From: Beduini massiliensis
Lineage (GTDB): Bacteria > Bacillota_I > Bacilli_A > Erysipelotrichales > Coprobacillaceae
Assembly (NCBI RefSeq): GCF_000829905.1
Contig: NZ_CDPP01000004.1
Span: 458,001 to 522,000 of the forward strand
Direction of reading: 5' to 3'
Length of the DNA stretch: 64,000 nucleotides
The position numbers were made by a program, and so were the translations under genes. The notes beneath the pieces are model-generated. The model was not told the DNA's origin and did not search any database. It worked only from the letters and a program-made list of their open reading frames with translations. This document shows positions 35,821 to 45,918 of the stretch, in pieces (position 1 is the first letter of the stretch; every line of letters begins with the position of its first letter).

Positions 35821-37706
35821 TAGGTTTCTTGATATCGTTTTGCTTGGGTACTAAACAGTTGGTAGTAATCCCCCTTTTTAGCCATCAAAGTGGCATGATC
35901 TCCCATTTCTGAGATGGTCCCTTCTTTTAAGACGATAATTTTATTTGCTGTTGTGGCACTGGATAAGCGGTGGGATACAAAAAGTGTTGTTTTATCTTTT
36001 CTTAGCATATCAAACTGATTGAAAATTTCCTGCTCCGCCAAAGGGTCCAGAGATGCCGTTGGTTCATCTAATATAAGGATATCCGAATCGGAATAGAAAG
36101 CCCTTGCAACAGATAATTTCTGCCATTGCCCAATCGAGAGTTCAGTGCCGTTTTTTTCAAAATAACGCATCAAAGGGGTCTCATAACCATTTTTTAATTG
36201 TCCGATAAACGGATCGGCATTAGCTTGTACTGCCGCTTTTTCGATCTCGTCTTTTGAATAGACTTTGCTGATATCGCCAAAGCGGATATTCTCTTCAACA
36301 TTCATTGCATACTTACCAAAATCCTGGAAAATAATGCCATACATCTTATACAATGCCTGTGTATCATAAAGCCGAATGTCTACCCCATCCAATAAGATTT
36401 GTCCTTCTGTCGGATCGTATAAGCGGGTCAAGAGTTTAATCAAGGTCGTTTTTCCAGCTCCATTAAGTCCTACCAAAACTGCCGTATCTCCGGCATTCAA
36501 CGTAAGATTGATGTGATTCAAGACATTCTTTTGAGAACCCGGATACGCAAAACAGACATCTATTAATTCAATGGTATGCCCACAGTGACGTTTAGGAAGC
36601 AAGGCTTCTTTTGATGAACACAGAATATGCGCTTCTTCATTCATAAATAAAATCATATTATCAATAAATAAAGAGCCTTCATAAATTGTCGCTCCTGTCG
36701 CAATCAATGCAGACAGTGTCGCTGAAATAGAATTTAAAGCCCCGGTATAGACAGAATAATCTGCCACCTGTGATACATTCGTGGCGATCATAAAAAATAA
36801 GATTCCGTTTAATAAAGCGGAGCATAAAGCTAAAAAGATATTCCATCCGCCTTCTTTCCAAATAATCTTCTTAATCCCTTTAAAATAATGGCGAAAAGTA
36901 TCTTGATAACGACCGATTAATAAATCTGATAATCCAAACAAACGAATTTCTTTTACCATGTCTTTATTTACCATTAAGTCACTGTAGTACGTTAACTGAC
37001 GGCGCTCTTTAGAACGGACACGAATGTATAAAAAATTCTGACGGCGAAAATAAAAGCTGACCGCAGCAGAAAGAATCGATAATGCCACATAGCCTATAAA
37101 GAACGGATAAGCAGTCCAGCCTAATTTCACTAGAATAGTGGATAAAACAACAAAATAACTGCACATTGAAATAATCTTGCTGATGAGATTAAAGGTGGAT
37201 TCCATGATATTAACAGGTCGAGTTCCGGCTTCACGATTCGCATTTTCCAAGCGTTCATAAAAATCAGGCATATCAAACGAAGCCAGATCGATGGTTTTTG
37301 CTTTATTCATGATCTTTACTTTCACATGGTTCGTCACAATCTCCCCAGATATTTTAGTGATGGAATTATTTAAACTGTTGACTAAGCTGTTTATAAAACT
37401 GTAGCCAAACTGCCACATTAAAGGCACGATTAAATTAACTTCCTGAGTGAACGAAAGGACAATTTGTCCCAATAAATGGGCTGTAATTAAGGTTCCGATA
37501 ATCGGCATAATACCATTATACAGAGTCATAACCCCCATTAAAAACAATAGGGATGGTTTCGCTTCCCATACTAAACGGGCAATATAAAACAAACGTTCAC
37601 CCGTACTTCTTAACACATTTTTAAGATAACGTGGTACTTCTTTTATATTTTTAGGTTTTGGTTCTTTTAATTTATCATTTACTTCTGAAGAATACATCTT
37701 CGGCAT
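35820..37706 (-). CDS. ABC exporter half-transporter (permease-ATPase fusion)
   Basis: A 628-residue protein with six membrane helices followed by an ATPase domain. Walker A is G-L-N-G-A-G-K-T-T near residue 400, the signature L-S-I-G-Q-W-Q-K near 515 (the usual LSGGQ is altered to LSIGQ) and Walker B I-L-I-L-D-E-P-T-A-S-L-D. There is no peptidase domain. One half-transporter only, so it works as homodimer or with a partner elsewhere. AAAGGAG precedes the ATG. The promoter is framed by twin palindromic operators (37724-37788), implying induction by a compound it exports. Confidence 0.87.
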   Translation of the reverse strand: MPKMYSSEVNDKLKEPKPKNIKEVPRYLKNVLRSTGERLFYIARLVWEAKPSLLFLMGVMTLYNGIMPIIGTLITAHLLGQIVLSFTQEVNLIVPLMWQFGYSFINSLVNSLNNSITKISGEIVTNHVKVKIMNKAKTIDLASFDMPDFYERLENANREAGTRPVNIMESTFNLISKIISMCSYFVVLSTILVKLGWTAYPFFIGYVALSILSAAVSFYFRRQNFLYIRVRSKERRQLTYYSDLMVNKDMVKEIRLFGLSDLLIGRYQDTFRHYFKGIKKIIWKEGGWNIFLALCSALLNGILFFMIATNVSQVADYSVYTGALNSISATLSALIATGATIYEGSLFIDNMILFMNEEAHILCSSKEALLPKRHCGHTIELIDVCFAYPGSQKNVLNHINLTLNAGDTAVLVGLNGAGKTTLIKLLTRLYDPTEGQILLDGVDIRLYDTQALYKMYGIIFQDFGKYAMNVEENIRFGDISKVYSKDEIEKAAVQANADPFIGQLKNGYETPLMRYFEKNGTELSIGQWQKLSVARAFYSDSDILILDEPTASLDPLAEQEIFNQFDMLRKDKTTLFVSHRLSSATTANKIIVLKEGTISEMGDHATLMAKKGDYYQLFSTQAKRYQET

Positions 37707-37723
37707 AACATCTCTCCTTTATC

Positions 37724-37788
37724 AATTAATTAGGTACCTAGTGATATTTTATATTATTTCTTTCAAATGTCAAGGTACCTAATTAATT
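37724..37788 (-). promoter_or_regulatory. ABC exporter promoter between two identical palindromic operators
   Basis: Minus-strand promoter TTGACA (37768-37773), 16-base spacer, TAAAAT (37746-37751). On each side is the 16-bp element AATTAATTAGGTACCT in opposite orientation (37724-37739 and 37773-37788), each centred on the palindrome AGGTACCT. The upstream copy touches the -35 and the downstream copy lies in the 5' leader. This looks like a MarR- or TetR-type double operator; the regulator gene is not in the window. Confidence 0.75.
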
Positions 37789-37793
37789 TTACC

Positions 37794-37816
37794 AAAAAAA
37801 GAATGCCGAAGCATTC

Positions 37817-37818
<2 letters not shown>
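37794..37818 (-). terminator. Terminator of GH1 gene
   Basis: Minus-strand stem AAGAATGC / GCATTCTT with loop TTCG, followed by TTTTTGG. Confidence 0.85.
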
Positions 37819-39241
<1,423 letters not shown>

Positions 39242-39343
39242 TTATATATAAGTTTATTATACTAAAAATAAATACAGATAAAAAGACTTTTAACGACTCT
39301 TGACAAAAGCCTTTCAAAATATGTAAATTTTTTCACAAATATA

Positions 39344-39394
39344 TTGACATTTTGCTGTGTCGTCCATATAATTTAGTCATGTGTCATGACACAT
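39344..39394 (+). promoter_or_regulatory. Promoter and NiaR-like operator of niacin transporter gene
   Basis: Consensus promoter TTGACA (39344-39349), 17-base spacer, TATAAT (39367-39372), followed at the start-site region by the perfect 16-bp palindrome ATGTGTCATGACACAT (39379-39394). From memory the NiaR (YrxA) operators of Firmicutes contain the same TGTC/GACA half sites. The position would block transcription when NiaR has bound niacin. Confidence 0.7.
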
Positions 39395-39425
39395 ATGCAA
39401 ACATATACATTTAGGGGGAAAATTT

Positions 39426-40034
39426 ATGAAAAACAACAAAATCCATAAAATGGTCATTGCTGCATTATTATGTGCAATCGGCATCATTATTCCAATGTTT
39501 TCACCGGTTAAGTTAGTGTTAGAGCCAGCCTCATTTACTTTAGCGAGTCATGTGGCAATCATGATCGCGATGTTTGTTTCACCGACAGTAGCCATCTTTG
39601 TTTCTTTAGGAACAACCTTAGGTTTCTTAATGGCAGGATTTCCGATCGTTGTCGTCATCAGAGCATTCAGTCAGGTCGTTTGGGCATTTGGCGGGGCTTA
39701 TTACCTAATGAAAAAACCGGAAACTATGAAATCATTACCAAAAATGATCGTCTTCTTCTTTGTTATTTCATTGATTCATGGGGGATTAGAAATGATCAGT
39801 GTTTGTCCATTCTATTTTGGCAACAATTTAGGTGCCGGTTATTACAACAAAGGATTCGTTTACGCAGTGCTTGGTTTAGTTGGGGGCGGTACTGTTATTC
39901 ACGGAATGGTCGATTTTGCGATTTCTGTTGTCGTATATAAAGCATTATTAACAATTAGAAGTATCAAGGCGGTTTGTCAGGTAAAAGAAGTGTTTACTTC
40001 TGATGAACATGTCGCTAAAACAGTAACGGAATAA
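39426..40034 (+). CDS. niaX: Predicted niacin transporter (NiaX-like membrane protein)
   Basis: A 202-residue protein with about six membrane helices. The opening KMVIAALLCAIGIIIPMFSP followed by LEPASFTLASHVAIMIAMFV matches NiaX-type/ECF S-component-like vitamin transporters, in which the A-S-H-V-P/A-x-M block faces the membrane. It would take up nicotinate for NAD synthesis, using an ECF energising module encoded elsewhere or none. The assignment is supported by the NiaR-like operator upstream. AGGGGGA is 8 bases before the ATG. Monocistronic. Confidence 0.72.
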   Translation: MKNNKIHKMVIAALLCAIGIIIPMFSPVKLVLEPASFTLASHVAIMIAMFVSPTVAIFVSLGTTLGFLMAGFPIVVVIRAFSQVVWAFGGAYYLMKKPETMKSLPKMIVFFFVISLIHGGLEMISVCPFYFGNNLGAGYYNKGFVYAVLGLVGGGTVIHGMVDFAISVVVYKALLTIRSIKAVCQVKEVFTSDEHVAKTVTE

Positions 40035-40037
40035 AGA

Positions 40038-40064
40038 AAAGACGGGATACACCCCGCCTTTTTT
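40038..40064. terminator. Bidirectional terminator
   Basis: Stem A-G-A-C-G-G-G / C-C-C-G-C-C-T (one mismatch) followed by TTTTTATTTT, with AAAAG on the other side; between convergent niaX and ThrE-type genes. Confidence 0.75.
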
Positions 40065-40488
40065 ATTTTGTTCTTTTGAAAAATGTATGAGGAATCGCTA
40101 AAGCAAAGACAATGCCTAAAGCAATCATAACTGCGGTAGAAAAAGTTTCCAAGCCTTTAGCAAGAGCAAGCGAATGCTGATTCGTTATAAAATAATAGGC
40201 TGTATAATAAATACCGGCACCGGGAACTAAAGGGAAGATGCCACAGATCAGAAAAACGGTCAATGGCAATTTCCTTTTCACCGCTAAATAACGGCAAAGG
40301 ATCGTTAATACCAATGCTCCAATAAAGATCGCTTTCGCATACCCCAGTCCTAAAGACACCCCGCCTAAATAACACAGCCAACCGATCATCCCCGAAAGGC
40401 CACAGTAAAGATATTCACTGACAGGAACACTAAATAAAACAGAAAAAGAAATGGTTCCGATCAATGCCACTAAAGCCTGACTGATCAT
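40063..40488 (-). CDS. Threonine/serine exporter family protein, small subunit (YjjB/ThrE C-terminal type)
   Basis: A 141-residue protein with four or five helices (ALVALIGTISFSVLF; LSGMIGWLCYLGG; FLICGIFPLVPGAGIYY). The last block with the P-L-V-P-G motif is diagnostic of the ThrE_2/YjjB family, which corresponds to the C-terminal half of ThrE. The start (40488) overlaps the stop of the YjjP-type gene by ATGA, with AGGGGTGG as ribosome site. Together the two proteins form a split exporter for threonine, serine or a dicarboxylate such as succinate, as reported for YjjPB. Confidence 0.83.
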   Translation of the reverse strand: MISQALVALIGTISFSVLFSVPVSEYLYCGLSGMIGWLCYLGGVSLGLGYAKAIFIGALVLTILCRYLAVKRKLPLTVFLICGIFPLVPGAGIYYTAYYFITNQHSLALAKGLETFSTAVMIALGIVFALAIPHTFFKRTK

Positions 40489-41258
40489 AATACCACCCCT
40501 AACATTTGATAAATGGAAAGACTGATTCCGACCCCACAGGCAATACATCCTGCAACCAGTACGGCATCTAAAAGATGTATCATACCGGATAAATAATCAC
40601 TGTTGATAATATCTCGAACAGAAGTGGTAATCAGTACCCCGGGAACTAAAGGGATAATGGAACCCATAATAATATGATCCAAAGAATTGCCTAAGCCAAA
40701 ATGATAGGATAAACAGCCAATCAGTCCAACCACACTGCTCCCTAAGATATTCTGCATGATTTTGCTTGTCTTTCCCTTTAATATATATAAGAAAAAAATA
40801 TATAAGGCAAGTCCCGAGATAAAAGAAGCTGCACTATCCATCACACTGCCCCCCAATAAATAACAAAACGTAGCGGCACCCACTCCGGATGCTAAAATCT
40901 GCATATGAGGAGAAGAAAAAGGAATCTGTTTTGCTTCCTCAATTTTTAAATAGGCATCTTTAAGCGGTAACTGTTGATCACAGATCATACGAGACAGCTC
41001 ATTAACTGCACATATTCTGCCTAAATGAACAGGGGCCAAAGGAACATAACGTAACTGAGTCGTGTAGAGTTTTTCTCCATCGTTGACACTGACAAAAAGC
41101 CCATTGGCAATCACATATACATGAAACTGTTCGATACCATAACTGTCTGCAATACGTTCCAGCGTATCTTGTACACGAAAGATTTCCGCCCCGCTTTTTA
41201 AAAGAAGCTCTCCGGTCTGAACACAAAGTTCGACCACTTCCTGGGCATTCTCTTTCAT
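40485..41258 (-). CDS. Threonine/serine exporter family protein, large subunit (YjjP/ThrE N-terminal type)
   Basis: A 257-residue protein: a soluble N-terminal region of about 100 residues (LLKSGAEIFRVQDTLERIA is the family signature G-A-E-x-x-R-V) and five membrane helices, ending in SIIPLVPGVLITTSVRDII with the P-L-V-P-G motif. It is the partner of the 40063-40488 protein. The ATG overlaps the D-2-hydroxyacid dehydrogenase stop by 4 bases. Three-gene operon: dehydrogenase, YjjP, YjjB. Confidence 0.85.
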   Translation of the reverse strand: MKENAQEVVELCVQTGELLLKSGAEIFRVQDTLERIADSYGIEQFHVYVIANGLFVSVNDGEKLYTTQLRYVPLAPVHLGRICAVNELSRMICDQQLPLKDAYLKIEEAKQIPFSSPHMQILASGVGAATFCYLLGGSVMDSAASFISGLALYIFFLYILKGKTSKIMQNILGSSVVGLIGCLSYHFGLGNSLDHIIMGSIIPLVPGVLITTSVRDIINSDYLSGMIHLLDAVLVAGCIACGVGISLSIYQMLGVVL

Positions 41259-42175
41259 TCTTTTACCTCAAAATCAATTGGGCGCCGATGAAGAGCATCA
41301 ATCATTTGACGGACACATAAATCCCCTACTCGCTTCAATGCCTCATTTGTATTTGCCCCTAAATGAGGAGTAACGATCATGTTTTCCAACAGCATCAATT
41401 TTGAAAAATGCGGTTCATGCGTTAATACATCACTGGCCGCACCGGCAATCTTCTTTTCTTTTAAAGCAACATACATTGCTTCTTCATCAATGATGGCACC
41501 GCGAGACGTGTTGATTAAAAAAGCAGTCGATTTCATTGCTTCTAATTCTTTTCTTCCAATCAAATGATCGGTTTCTTCATTCAGAGGCAAACATAAGCAT
41601 ACATAGTCACTTTGACTTAGTACATCATAAAGAGTTTCACAACGTGTGATACCTAATCCGTTTGCCGCCGCTTGATTCAAATGTCGAGAATACCCCAGCA
41701 CTTTCATCTTAAATCCATCTTTTAAAATTCCGATTGCTTGTTTTGCAATAGCACCAACACCGATAAACCCGACAGTTTTCCCGGTTAATTCCTGTCCCAT
41801 TAAAGAAGACGGTGCCAACTCACAAACGGTCTGCGCAGAATAATCATATTCTGCTTTGATGAGGTGTCTTGACAAAGCCAGCATGAACATGACAATCATC
41901 TCTGCCACCGAAGCACTGTTTTGATAGGGAGCATTATACACTTGAATATGACGTTTTTTTGCTTCGATGATATCCACATCATCACAGCCACTGCCATGAA
42001 TGCCAATGATTTTTAAATTGGGCAGTTGATCCATCAAGGCTTTATCCACCTTTATATTACGAGTAATTAACCCCTCAATCTTTTGTGGCTGAGAAAAGTC
42101 TTCAACAATCTCAGTTTTACTTTTCAAAAGTGCATAACTATCCGGATGAATAGGTTCCGATAAATATACAGCCAT
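41255..42175 (-). CDS. D-2-hydroxyacid dehydrogenase, NAD-binding
   Basis: A 306-residue member of the D-isomer 2-hydroxyacid dehydrogenase family (SerA-like without ACT domain). Rossmann motif G-F-I-G-V-G-A-I-A near residue 136, catalytic Arg in N-T-S-R-G-A-I (near 225), Glu in the following region and the His in V-T-P-H-L-G-A-N (near 272). It may reduce hydroxypyruvate, glyoxylate or a related 2-oxo acid. It leads an operon with a ThrE-type exporter, suggesting that the product or a related amino acid such as serine is exported. GGAGGCGG ribosome site. Confidence 0.85.
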   Translation of the reverse strand: MAVYLSEPIHPDSYALLKSKTEIVEDFSQPQKIEGLITRNIKVDKALMDQLPNLKIIGIHGSGCDDVDIIEAKKRHIQVYNAPYQNSASVAEMIVMFMLALSRHLIKAEYDYSAQTVCELAPSSLMGQELTGKTVGFIGVGAIAKQAIGILKDGFKMKVLGYSRHLNQAAANGLGITRCETLYDVLSQSDYVCLCLPLNEETDHLIGRKELEAMKSTAFLINTSRGAIIDEEAMYVALKEKKIAGAASDVLTHEPHFSKLMLLENMIVTPHLGANTNEALKRVGDLCVRQMIDALHRRPIDFEVKE

Positions 42176-42198
42176 ACGTCCGCCTCCTTTAAAAGCGT

Positions 42199-43023
42199 TT
42201 ATTTTTCATCATAATCATCTAAAAAACTATGAGCGATTCCATCTTTTTTATACCCAATCACTGTATCTAAATTGATATTATGAATACTTCTGAATATATT
42301 AATATCCACATTCGGATAAATCTTACGATAAGCAGCAATTAAACGTTTCATTTCATTTCTCTTAGAACCCCCGCCTGTATCCGTGATTGTTTCGGTTAAT
42401 CGGCAGGCACATAATAAAAACTTTAATTGATGATAGTCACGCCAACGAATGATTGCCGCTTCTTTAACTAAGTATAAAGGACGTATCAATTCCATTCCCT
42501 CAAAATTGTCGCTATGTAGTTTTGGCATCATGGTTTTAATCTCTGAACCATAAAACATACTCATCAATATTGTTTCAATCGCATCATCAAAATGATGTCC
42601 CAACGCAATTTTATTGCATCCCAGACTTTGAGCAAAGCGATATAAATAACCGCGTCGCATTCTGGCACATAAATAGCATGGATTTTCATCCACTGAATCC
42701 ACGATCTCAAAAATATCTGACTTAAAAATCTGTATCGGGATGTCTAATTTTTTCGCATTGTCTTTGATTAACTGCAAATTTTCTTCTTTATATCCCGGAT
42801 CCATAACAATAAATTCAATGTCAAAATTATTCTGTCCATGACGCTTTAATTCCTGAAACAGTTTTGCCATCAGCATTGAATCCTTGCCTCCGGAAATACA
42901 AATGCCAATATGATCCCCATCTTTGATCAGCTGATATTCATTAATGGCTTTTATAAAAGGTCGCCATATTTCTTTACGATATTTTTTTATAATACTTCTT
43001 TCTACTTCCTGATAAAATTCCAT
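42199..43023 (-). CDS. ttcA: tRNA 2-thiocytidine biosynthesis protein TtcA-like
   Basis: A 274-residue PP-loop ATPase. S-G-G-K-D-S-M near residue 45 is the PP-loop; the Fe-S cysteines are in C-Y-L-C-A-R (near 126) and the later L-L-C-A-C-R (near 206), the pattern of TtcA, which adds sulfur to C32 of tRNA using a [4Fe-4S] cluster. GIGHHFDD-like ALGHHFDDAIET is also conserved. AAAGGAAAG lies 5 bases before the ATG. The gene precedes the D-2-hydroxyacid dehydrogenase gene by 23 bp and may be cotranscribed with it. Confidence 0.85.
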   Translation of the reverse strand: MEFYQEVERSIIKKYRKEIWRPFIKAINEYQLIKDGDHIGICISGGKDSMLMAKLFQELKRHGQNNFDIEFIVMDPGYKEENLQLIKDNAKKLDIPIQIFKSDIFEIVDSVDENPCYLCARMRRGYLYRFAQSLGCNKIALGHHFDDAIETILMSMFYGSEIKTMMPKLHSDNFEGMELIRPLYLVKEAAIIRWRDYHQLKFLLCACRLTETITDTGGGSKRNEMKRLIAAYRKIYPNVDINIFRSIHNINLDTVIGYKKDGIAHSFLDDYDEK

Positions 43024-43158
43024 GTTCTTTCCTTTCTATATTACCTTCTAACTTTTTAACATATTTTTATCTTTTTGACTACAAATTTGAAGAGAAAAAG
43101 ATAATATTTATGTACTTATGAAAGGATTTTGCTATAATTTTAAAGATGAGGTGATAAA

Positions 43159-43935
43159 ATGCAGGAAATCTTATTTTTTGATGTTGACGGAACATTGCTG
43201 GATTCACAATTTCATATGACTAAATCTACTAAAAAAGCTCTGATTAAATTAAAGCAAAGCGGGCATTTGCTGTGCATCGCAACAGGAAGAAGCTATGACT
43301 CTTTATTGCGTACTCACTTAACAGAGATCATAAATTGGGATGGCATTATTTGCAATAACGGACAATTGGTTTTAGATCAAAATCGTCAGATTCTTTTTAA
43401 AGCCTTGATCCCAAGAAAATCAGTCAATGCTTTTTTAAAGATGGCATCACAAAAAAATTATCCTGTCGTTGTCAAATGCAAAGAGCGTTTCATTTCCCAA
43501 GCTGCCGATGAAAATACAGTATCAGTTCATCAGCATTTCAATAATCCAATACCACCAGTCGGAATCTTTGATCAGCAGGAAGTAGAAGCCATGAACATAT
43601 ATGCCCCTAAATCAGAAGATTATCAAGATTTTTCGCATATTGAGGACATTGATATTATTCCTTGTGCCTTAAATTATGCAGAGATCAGTCCAAAAGGAGT
43701 CAGTAAAGCCTCTTCCATTGAATATCTGCTTCGCCACTACGGTCATACTTCTTATATTGCTTTTGGTGATTCGCCTAATGATATCAAGATGCTTCAACAC
43801 GCCAAAACGGCTGTAGTCATGGGACAAAGCATTGAAGACGTCAAACGCTGTGCAACGATCGTAACTCACCCGATTGGTCAAGATGGCATTATGGCGGCTT
43901 GCTTGCAGTTACAGTTATTTAAGGAGGAAATATAA
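43159..43935 (+). CDS. Cof-type HAD-IIB phosphatase
   Basis: A 258-residue HAD hydrolase. Motif I is D-V-D-G-T at residues 8-12, motif II T-G-R in ATGRSY, the Lys near 187 (SPKGVSK), and motif IV G-D-S-P-N-D near 211, all intact, with the Cof-type cap between. These enzymes dephosphorylate sugar phosphates or flavin/PLP-type compounds. AGGTG precedes the ATG by 7 bases. Its stop overlaps the next start (TAATG), so it leads a three-gene operon with two proteins of unknown function. Confidence 0.87.
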   Translation: MQEILFFDVDGTLLDSQFHMTKSTKKALIKLKQSGHLLCIATGRSYDSLLRTHLTEIINWDGIICNNGQLVLDQNRQILFKALIPRKSVNAFLKMASQKNYPVVVKCKERFISQAADENTVSVHQHFNNPIPPVGIFDQQEVEAMNIYAPKSEDYQDFSHIEDIDIIPCALNYAEISPKGVSKASSIEYLLRHYGHTSYIAFGDSPNDIKMLQHAKTAVVMGQSIEDVKRCATIVTHPIGQDGIMAACLQLQLFKEEI

Positions 43936-44279
43936 TGCGTATCTATCCCACAACAACTTTTACATATCAGTATTTAGATGAAAGGGATCAAATTCAACAC
44001 CTGAACTTTCATGTTGTGAGCTTTCGTGAATATTTGCATGATCAAAATATTGATCCTTTTTATATCGAACAAGCTTCTATTATAACTATTCAAAAAGTTA
44101 TTGAACTTAACAAAGAAGTATTAGAATATGCTTATCTTGGTTATTTAGACAATCCTAAAGATCTTGTCTTATTGTTTCCTCGTGATGTTAGCAGACAAAG
44201 TTGGATTTTCAATATCCAAGATATTCAGTTAAAATACAAATCCAATATACCAAACTGGGGAGATGAAGAAGATGTTTAA
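43935..44279 (+). CDS. Hypothetical protein, 114 residues
   Basis: A 114-residue soluble protein beginning MRIYPTTTFTYQYLDE, rich in Tyr, Asp and Ile; no signal peptide, membrane helix or known motif was seen. AAGGAGG stands 7 bases before the ATG, which overlaps the HAD stop. The 3' end overlaps the following gene by 8 bases. It is therefore translated in a fixed ratio with its neighbours. Function unknown. Confidence 0.65.
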   Translation: MRIYPTTTFTYQYLDERDQIQHLNFHVVSFREYLHDQNIDPFYIEQASIITIQKVIELNKEVLEYAYLGYLDNPKDLVLLFPRDVSRQSWIFNIQDIQLKYKSNIPNWGDEEDV

Positions 44280-44790
44280 ACATATTTTTTTATTGGGAGA
44301 TAATAATCAACTGAAAACCAACATTATTGACGAGTTATTGAAAGGTCAGGCATTCAGCGGTTTTACAATCTTACCTTATATAATCAATGGTCAGGAAAAA
44401 GGACGTTATCTCCATAGCCATGTCGAGGTAGAAGATTATGACAACGATTTACCGATTGAAGTTAAGATCAACAATCAGCAAGTTGTGACAGTTCCCAATA
44501 TTTTAGACTATTTCGGTGCTAAAGTTCTTATGAACAGTCTTCAATCCTCTGCTACGATTATTAAAATGGACCCGCTTTTTCTATCCGATCATAAAGCTCT
44601 GATCTTTTTAGAAGAATTTGATCGTTGTCTTTATAGTGATAAACATATCATTGGCTCACTTTCTACAATAACCGATGAATTAAGTGCCTTAGTATTTGCG
44701 AATAACGAAAGCTGTTTATTGGAAGTGAATGAAACAAACCATATACAAATTTTAGAGAATTTAAAAAGGATCATGTCATCTTGGGACTGA
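44272..44790 (+). CDS. P-loop-like protein with degenerate Walker A
   Basis: A 172-residue protein. The N-terminal IFLLGDNNQLKTNIIDELL has the position and hydrophobic flanks of a Walker A motif (as in THEP1-type nucleoside-triphosphatases, which have the same length), but the GxxGxGKT core is reduced to G-D-N-N-Q-L-K-T. A later ALIFLEEFDRCLY looks like a Walker B (L-I-F-L-E-E). It could be a non-catalytic relative of NTPase_1. The start at 44272 is chosen because GGGGAG lies about 10 bases upstream; an ATG 9 bases earlier abuts it. Last gene of the HAD operon. Confidence 0.6.
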   Translation: MFKHIFLLGDNNQLKTNIIDELLKGQAFSGFTILPYIINGQEKGRYLHSHVEVEDYDNDLPIEVKINNQQVVTVPNILDYFGAKVLMNSLQSSATIIKMDPLFLSDHKALIFLEEFDRCLYSDKHIIGSLSTITDELSALVFANNESCLLEVNETNHIQILENLKRIMSSWD

Positions 44791-44799
44791 TCCTTTTTA
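44763..44799. terminator. Bidirectional terminator
   Basis: Stem AAAAAGGATC / GATCCTTTTT with a 16-base loop; overlaps the end of the P-loop-like gene and follows the YeiH-family gene on the other strand. Confidence 0.8.
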
Positions 44800-45807
44800 T
44801 TAGGCAAATAAGATGGATATAAAGATTATCGCCAAGATAATTTGTGCCGTTCCGGTCAATCCGCCATAAAGAATGGCTTTTGGTCCTTCTTTGACTAAGT
44901 CTTTGAACTTCACTCGCATCCCGATTGCCGCTAAAGCAATAATTTCAAATTGTGAACTAATGCTTTTTGCCATAACTGATACAACATGCGGAATTAACCC
45001 TGTGCTGTTTAAAAGACTCAGAACAAAGAATCCAACCACGAACCAAGGAATTCCTGCTTTCACTTTGGCAGCTGTTTTTGTATGTTTAGAAAAAAGTGGT
45101 TCTCCCTCTCCTAAATTCATCTTTGAATAAAACAATGCAATAAATACGATAAAAATAATCCTTACAATCTTAAAAATAGTCGCAAATTCTACCACTTCTC
45201 CATTGACCATTACCGCAGAAGCAATGACTTGACCGATTGATTGTAGCGTTCCGCCAATCATTGCCGACGTTTTTAAGGTTTCATGATGATACAGCCAACC
45301 TGTCAAAAGTGGTAACACTACCATTAAAACGGTTCCTGTCACATTGACAATGGTGATTGAAATCCCTTTATCTTTACTGTCAGCCTCTACAATCGGAGCT
45401 ACTGTTCCGATAGCAGATGATCCGCAAACCGCATTCCCGGCACACATCAGCAAAGAAAACTTTTTTGCAAAGCCAAGTTTTTTTCCAATGAAATAGCAAG
45501 TCATGACCGTACATGTCATTTGCAAGGCAATAAAGCCTACACCCTGCACTCCAATTCCCATGATATCGGTTAACTGCAATGTCAATCCGGTTAGGACAAT
45601 TGAATACTCCAATAGTCGGCTTTCAGAAAACTTTGTTCCCATATTAAAGATCTCTTTATTTAAAAAGGTATTGCCAGCCAGCATCCCCATCCCGATTGCA
45701 AACAGTGCCGCTCCAATACTAGGAACTAATTTTGCAATCTGCTGTGCGATTAAACCAATGATCAGACAAACAATAAACCCCGGTCCATATGCTTTTATTT
45801 TTTCCAT
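44800..45807 (-). CDS. YeiH/UPF0324 family putative sulfate exporter
   Basis: A 335-residue membrane protein with about ten helices. Characteristic blocks are GMGMLAGNTF near residue 43, CAGNAVCGSSAIGTVAPIV near 120 and GMRVKFKDLVKEGPKA near 296. The family (YeiH) is linked to sulfonate/sulfur metabolism in LysR-regulated loci. The ATG at 45807 follows GGGGGAGAAG. A LysR gene is divergent, 111 bp away, and is the likely regulator. Confidence 0.83.
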   Translation of the reverse strand: MEKIKAYGPGFIVCLIIGLIAQQIAKLVPSIGAALFAIGMGMLAGNTFLNKEIFNMGTKFSESRLLEYSIVLTGLTLQLTDIMGIGVQGVGFIALQMTCTVMTCYFIGKKLGFAKKFSLLMCAGNAVCGSSAIGTVAPIVEADSKDKGISITIVNVTGTVLMVVLPLLTGWLYHHETLKTSAMIGGTLQSIGQVIASAVMVNGEVVEFATIFKIVRIIFIVFIALFYSKMNLGEGEPLFSKHTKTAAKVKAGIPWFVVGFFVLSLLNSTGLIPHVVSVMAKSISSQFEIIALAAIGMRVKFKDLVKEGPKAILYGGLTGTAQIILAIIFISILFA

Positions 45808-45918
45808 AATCTTCTCCCCCATCTATCTTTTGCAGTGTAACATAGAATAAACATAAATAAAAATTATAATATTTTATTTATCATAAGTTTATATTATAAT
45901 TTATTTAGAGGTGAGCTT
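45808..45918. promoter_or_regulatory. Divergent promoter region between YeiH and LysR genes
   Basis: The 111-bp gap is very AT-rich and contains the inverted repeat ATAAATAAAA (about 45853-45862) / TTTTATTTAT (about 45872-45881), a suitable LysR-type site, and TATAAT-like sequences on the plus strand (near 45895). Confidence 0.5.
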
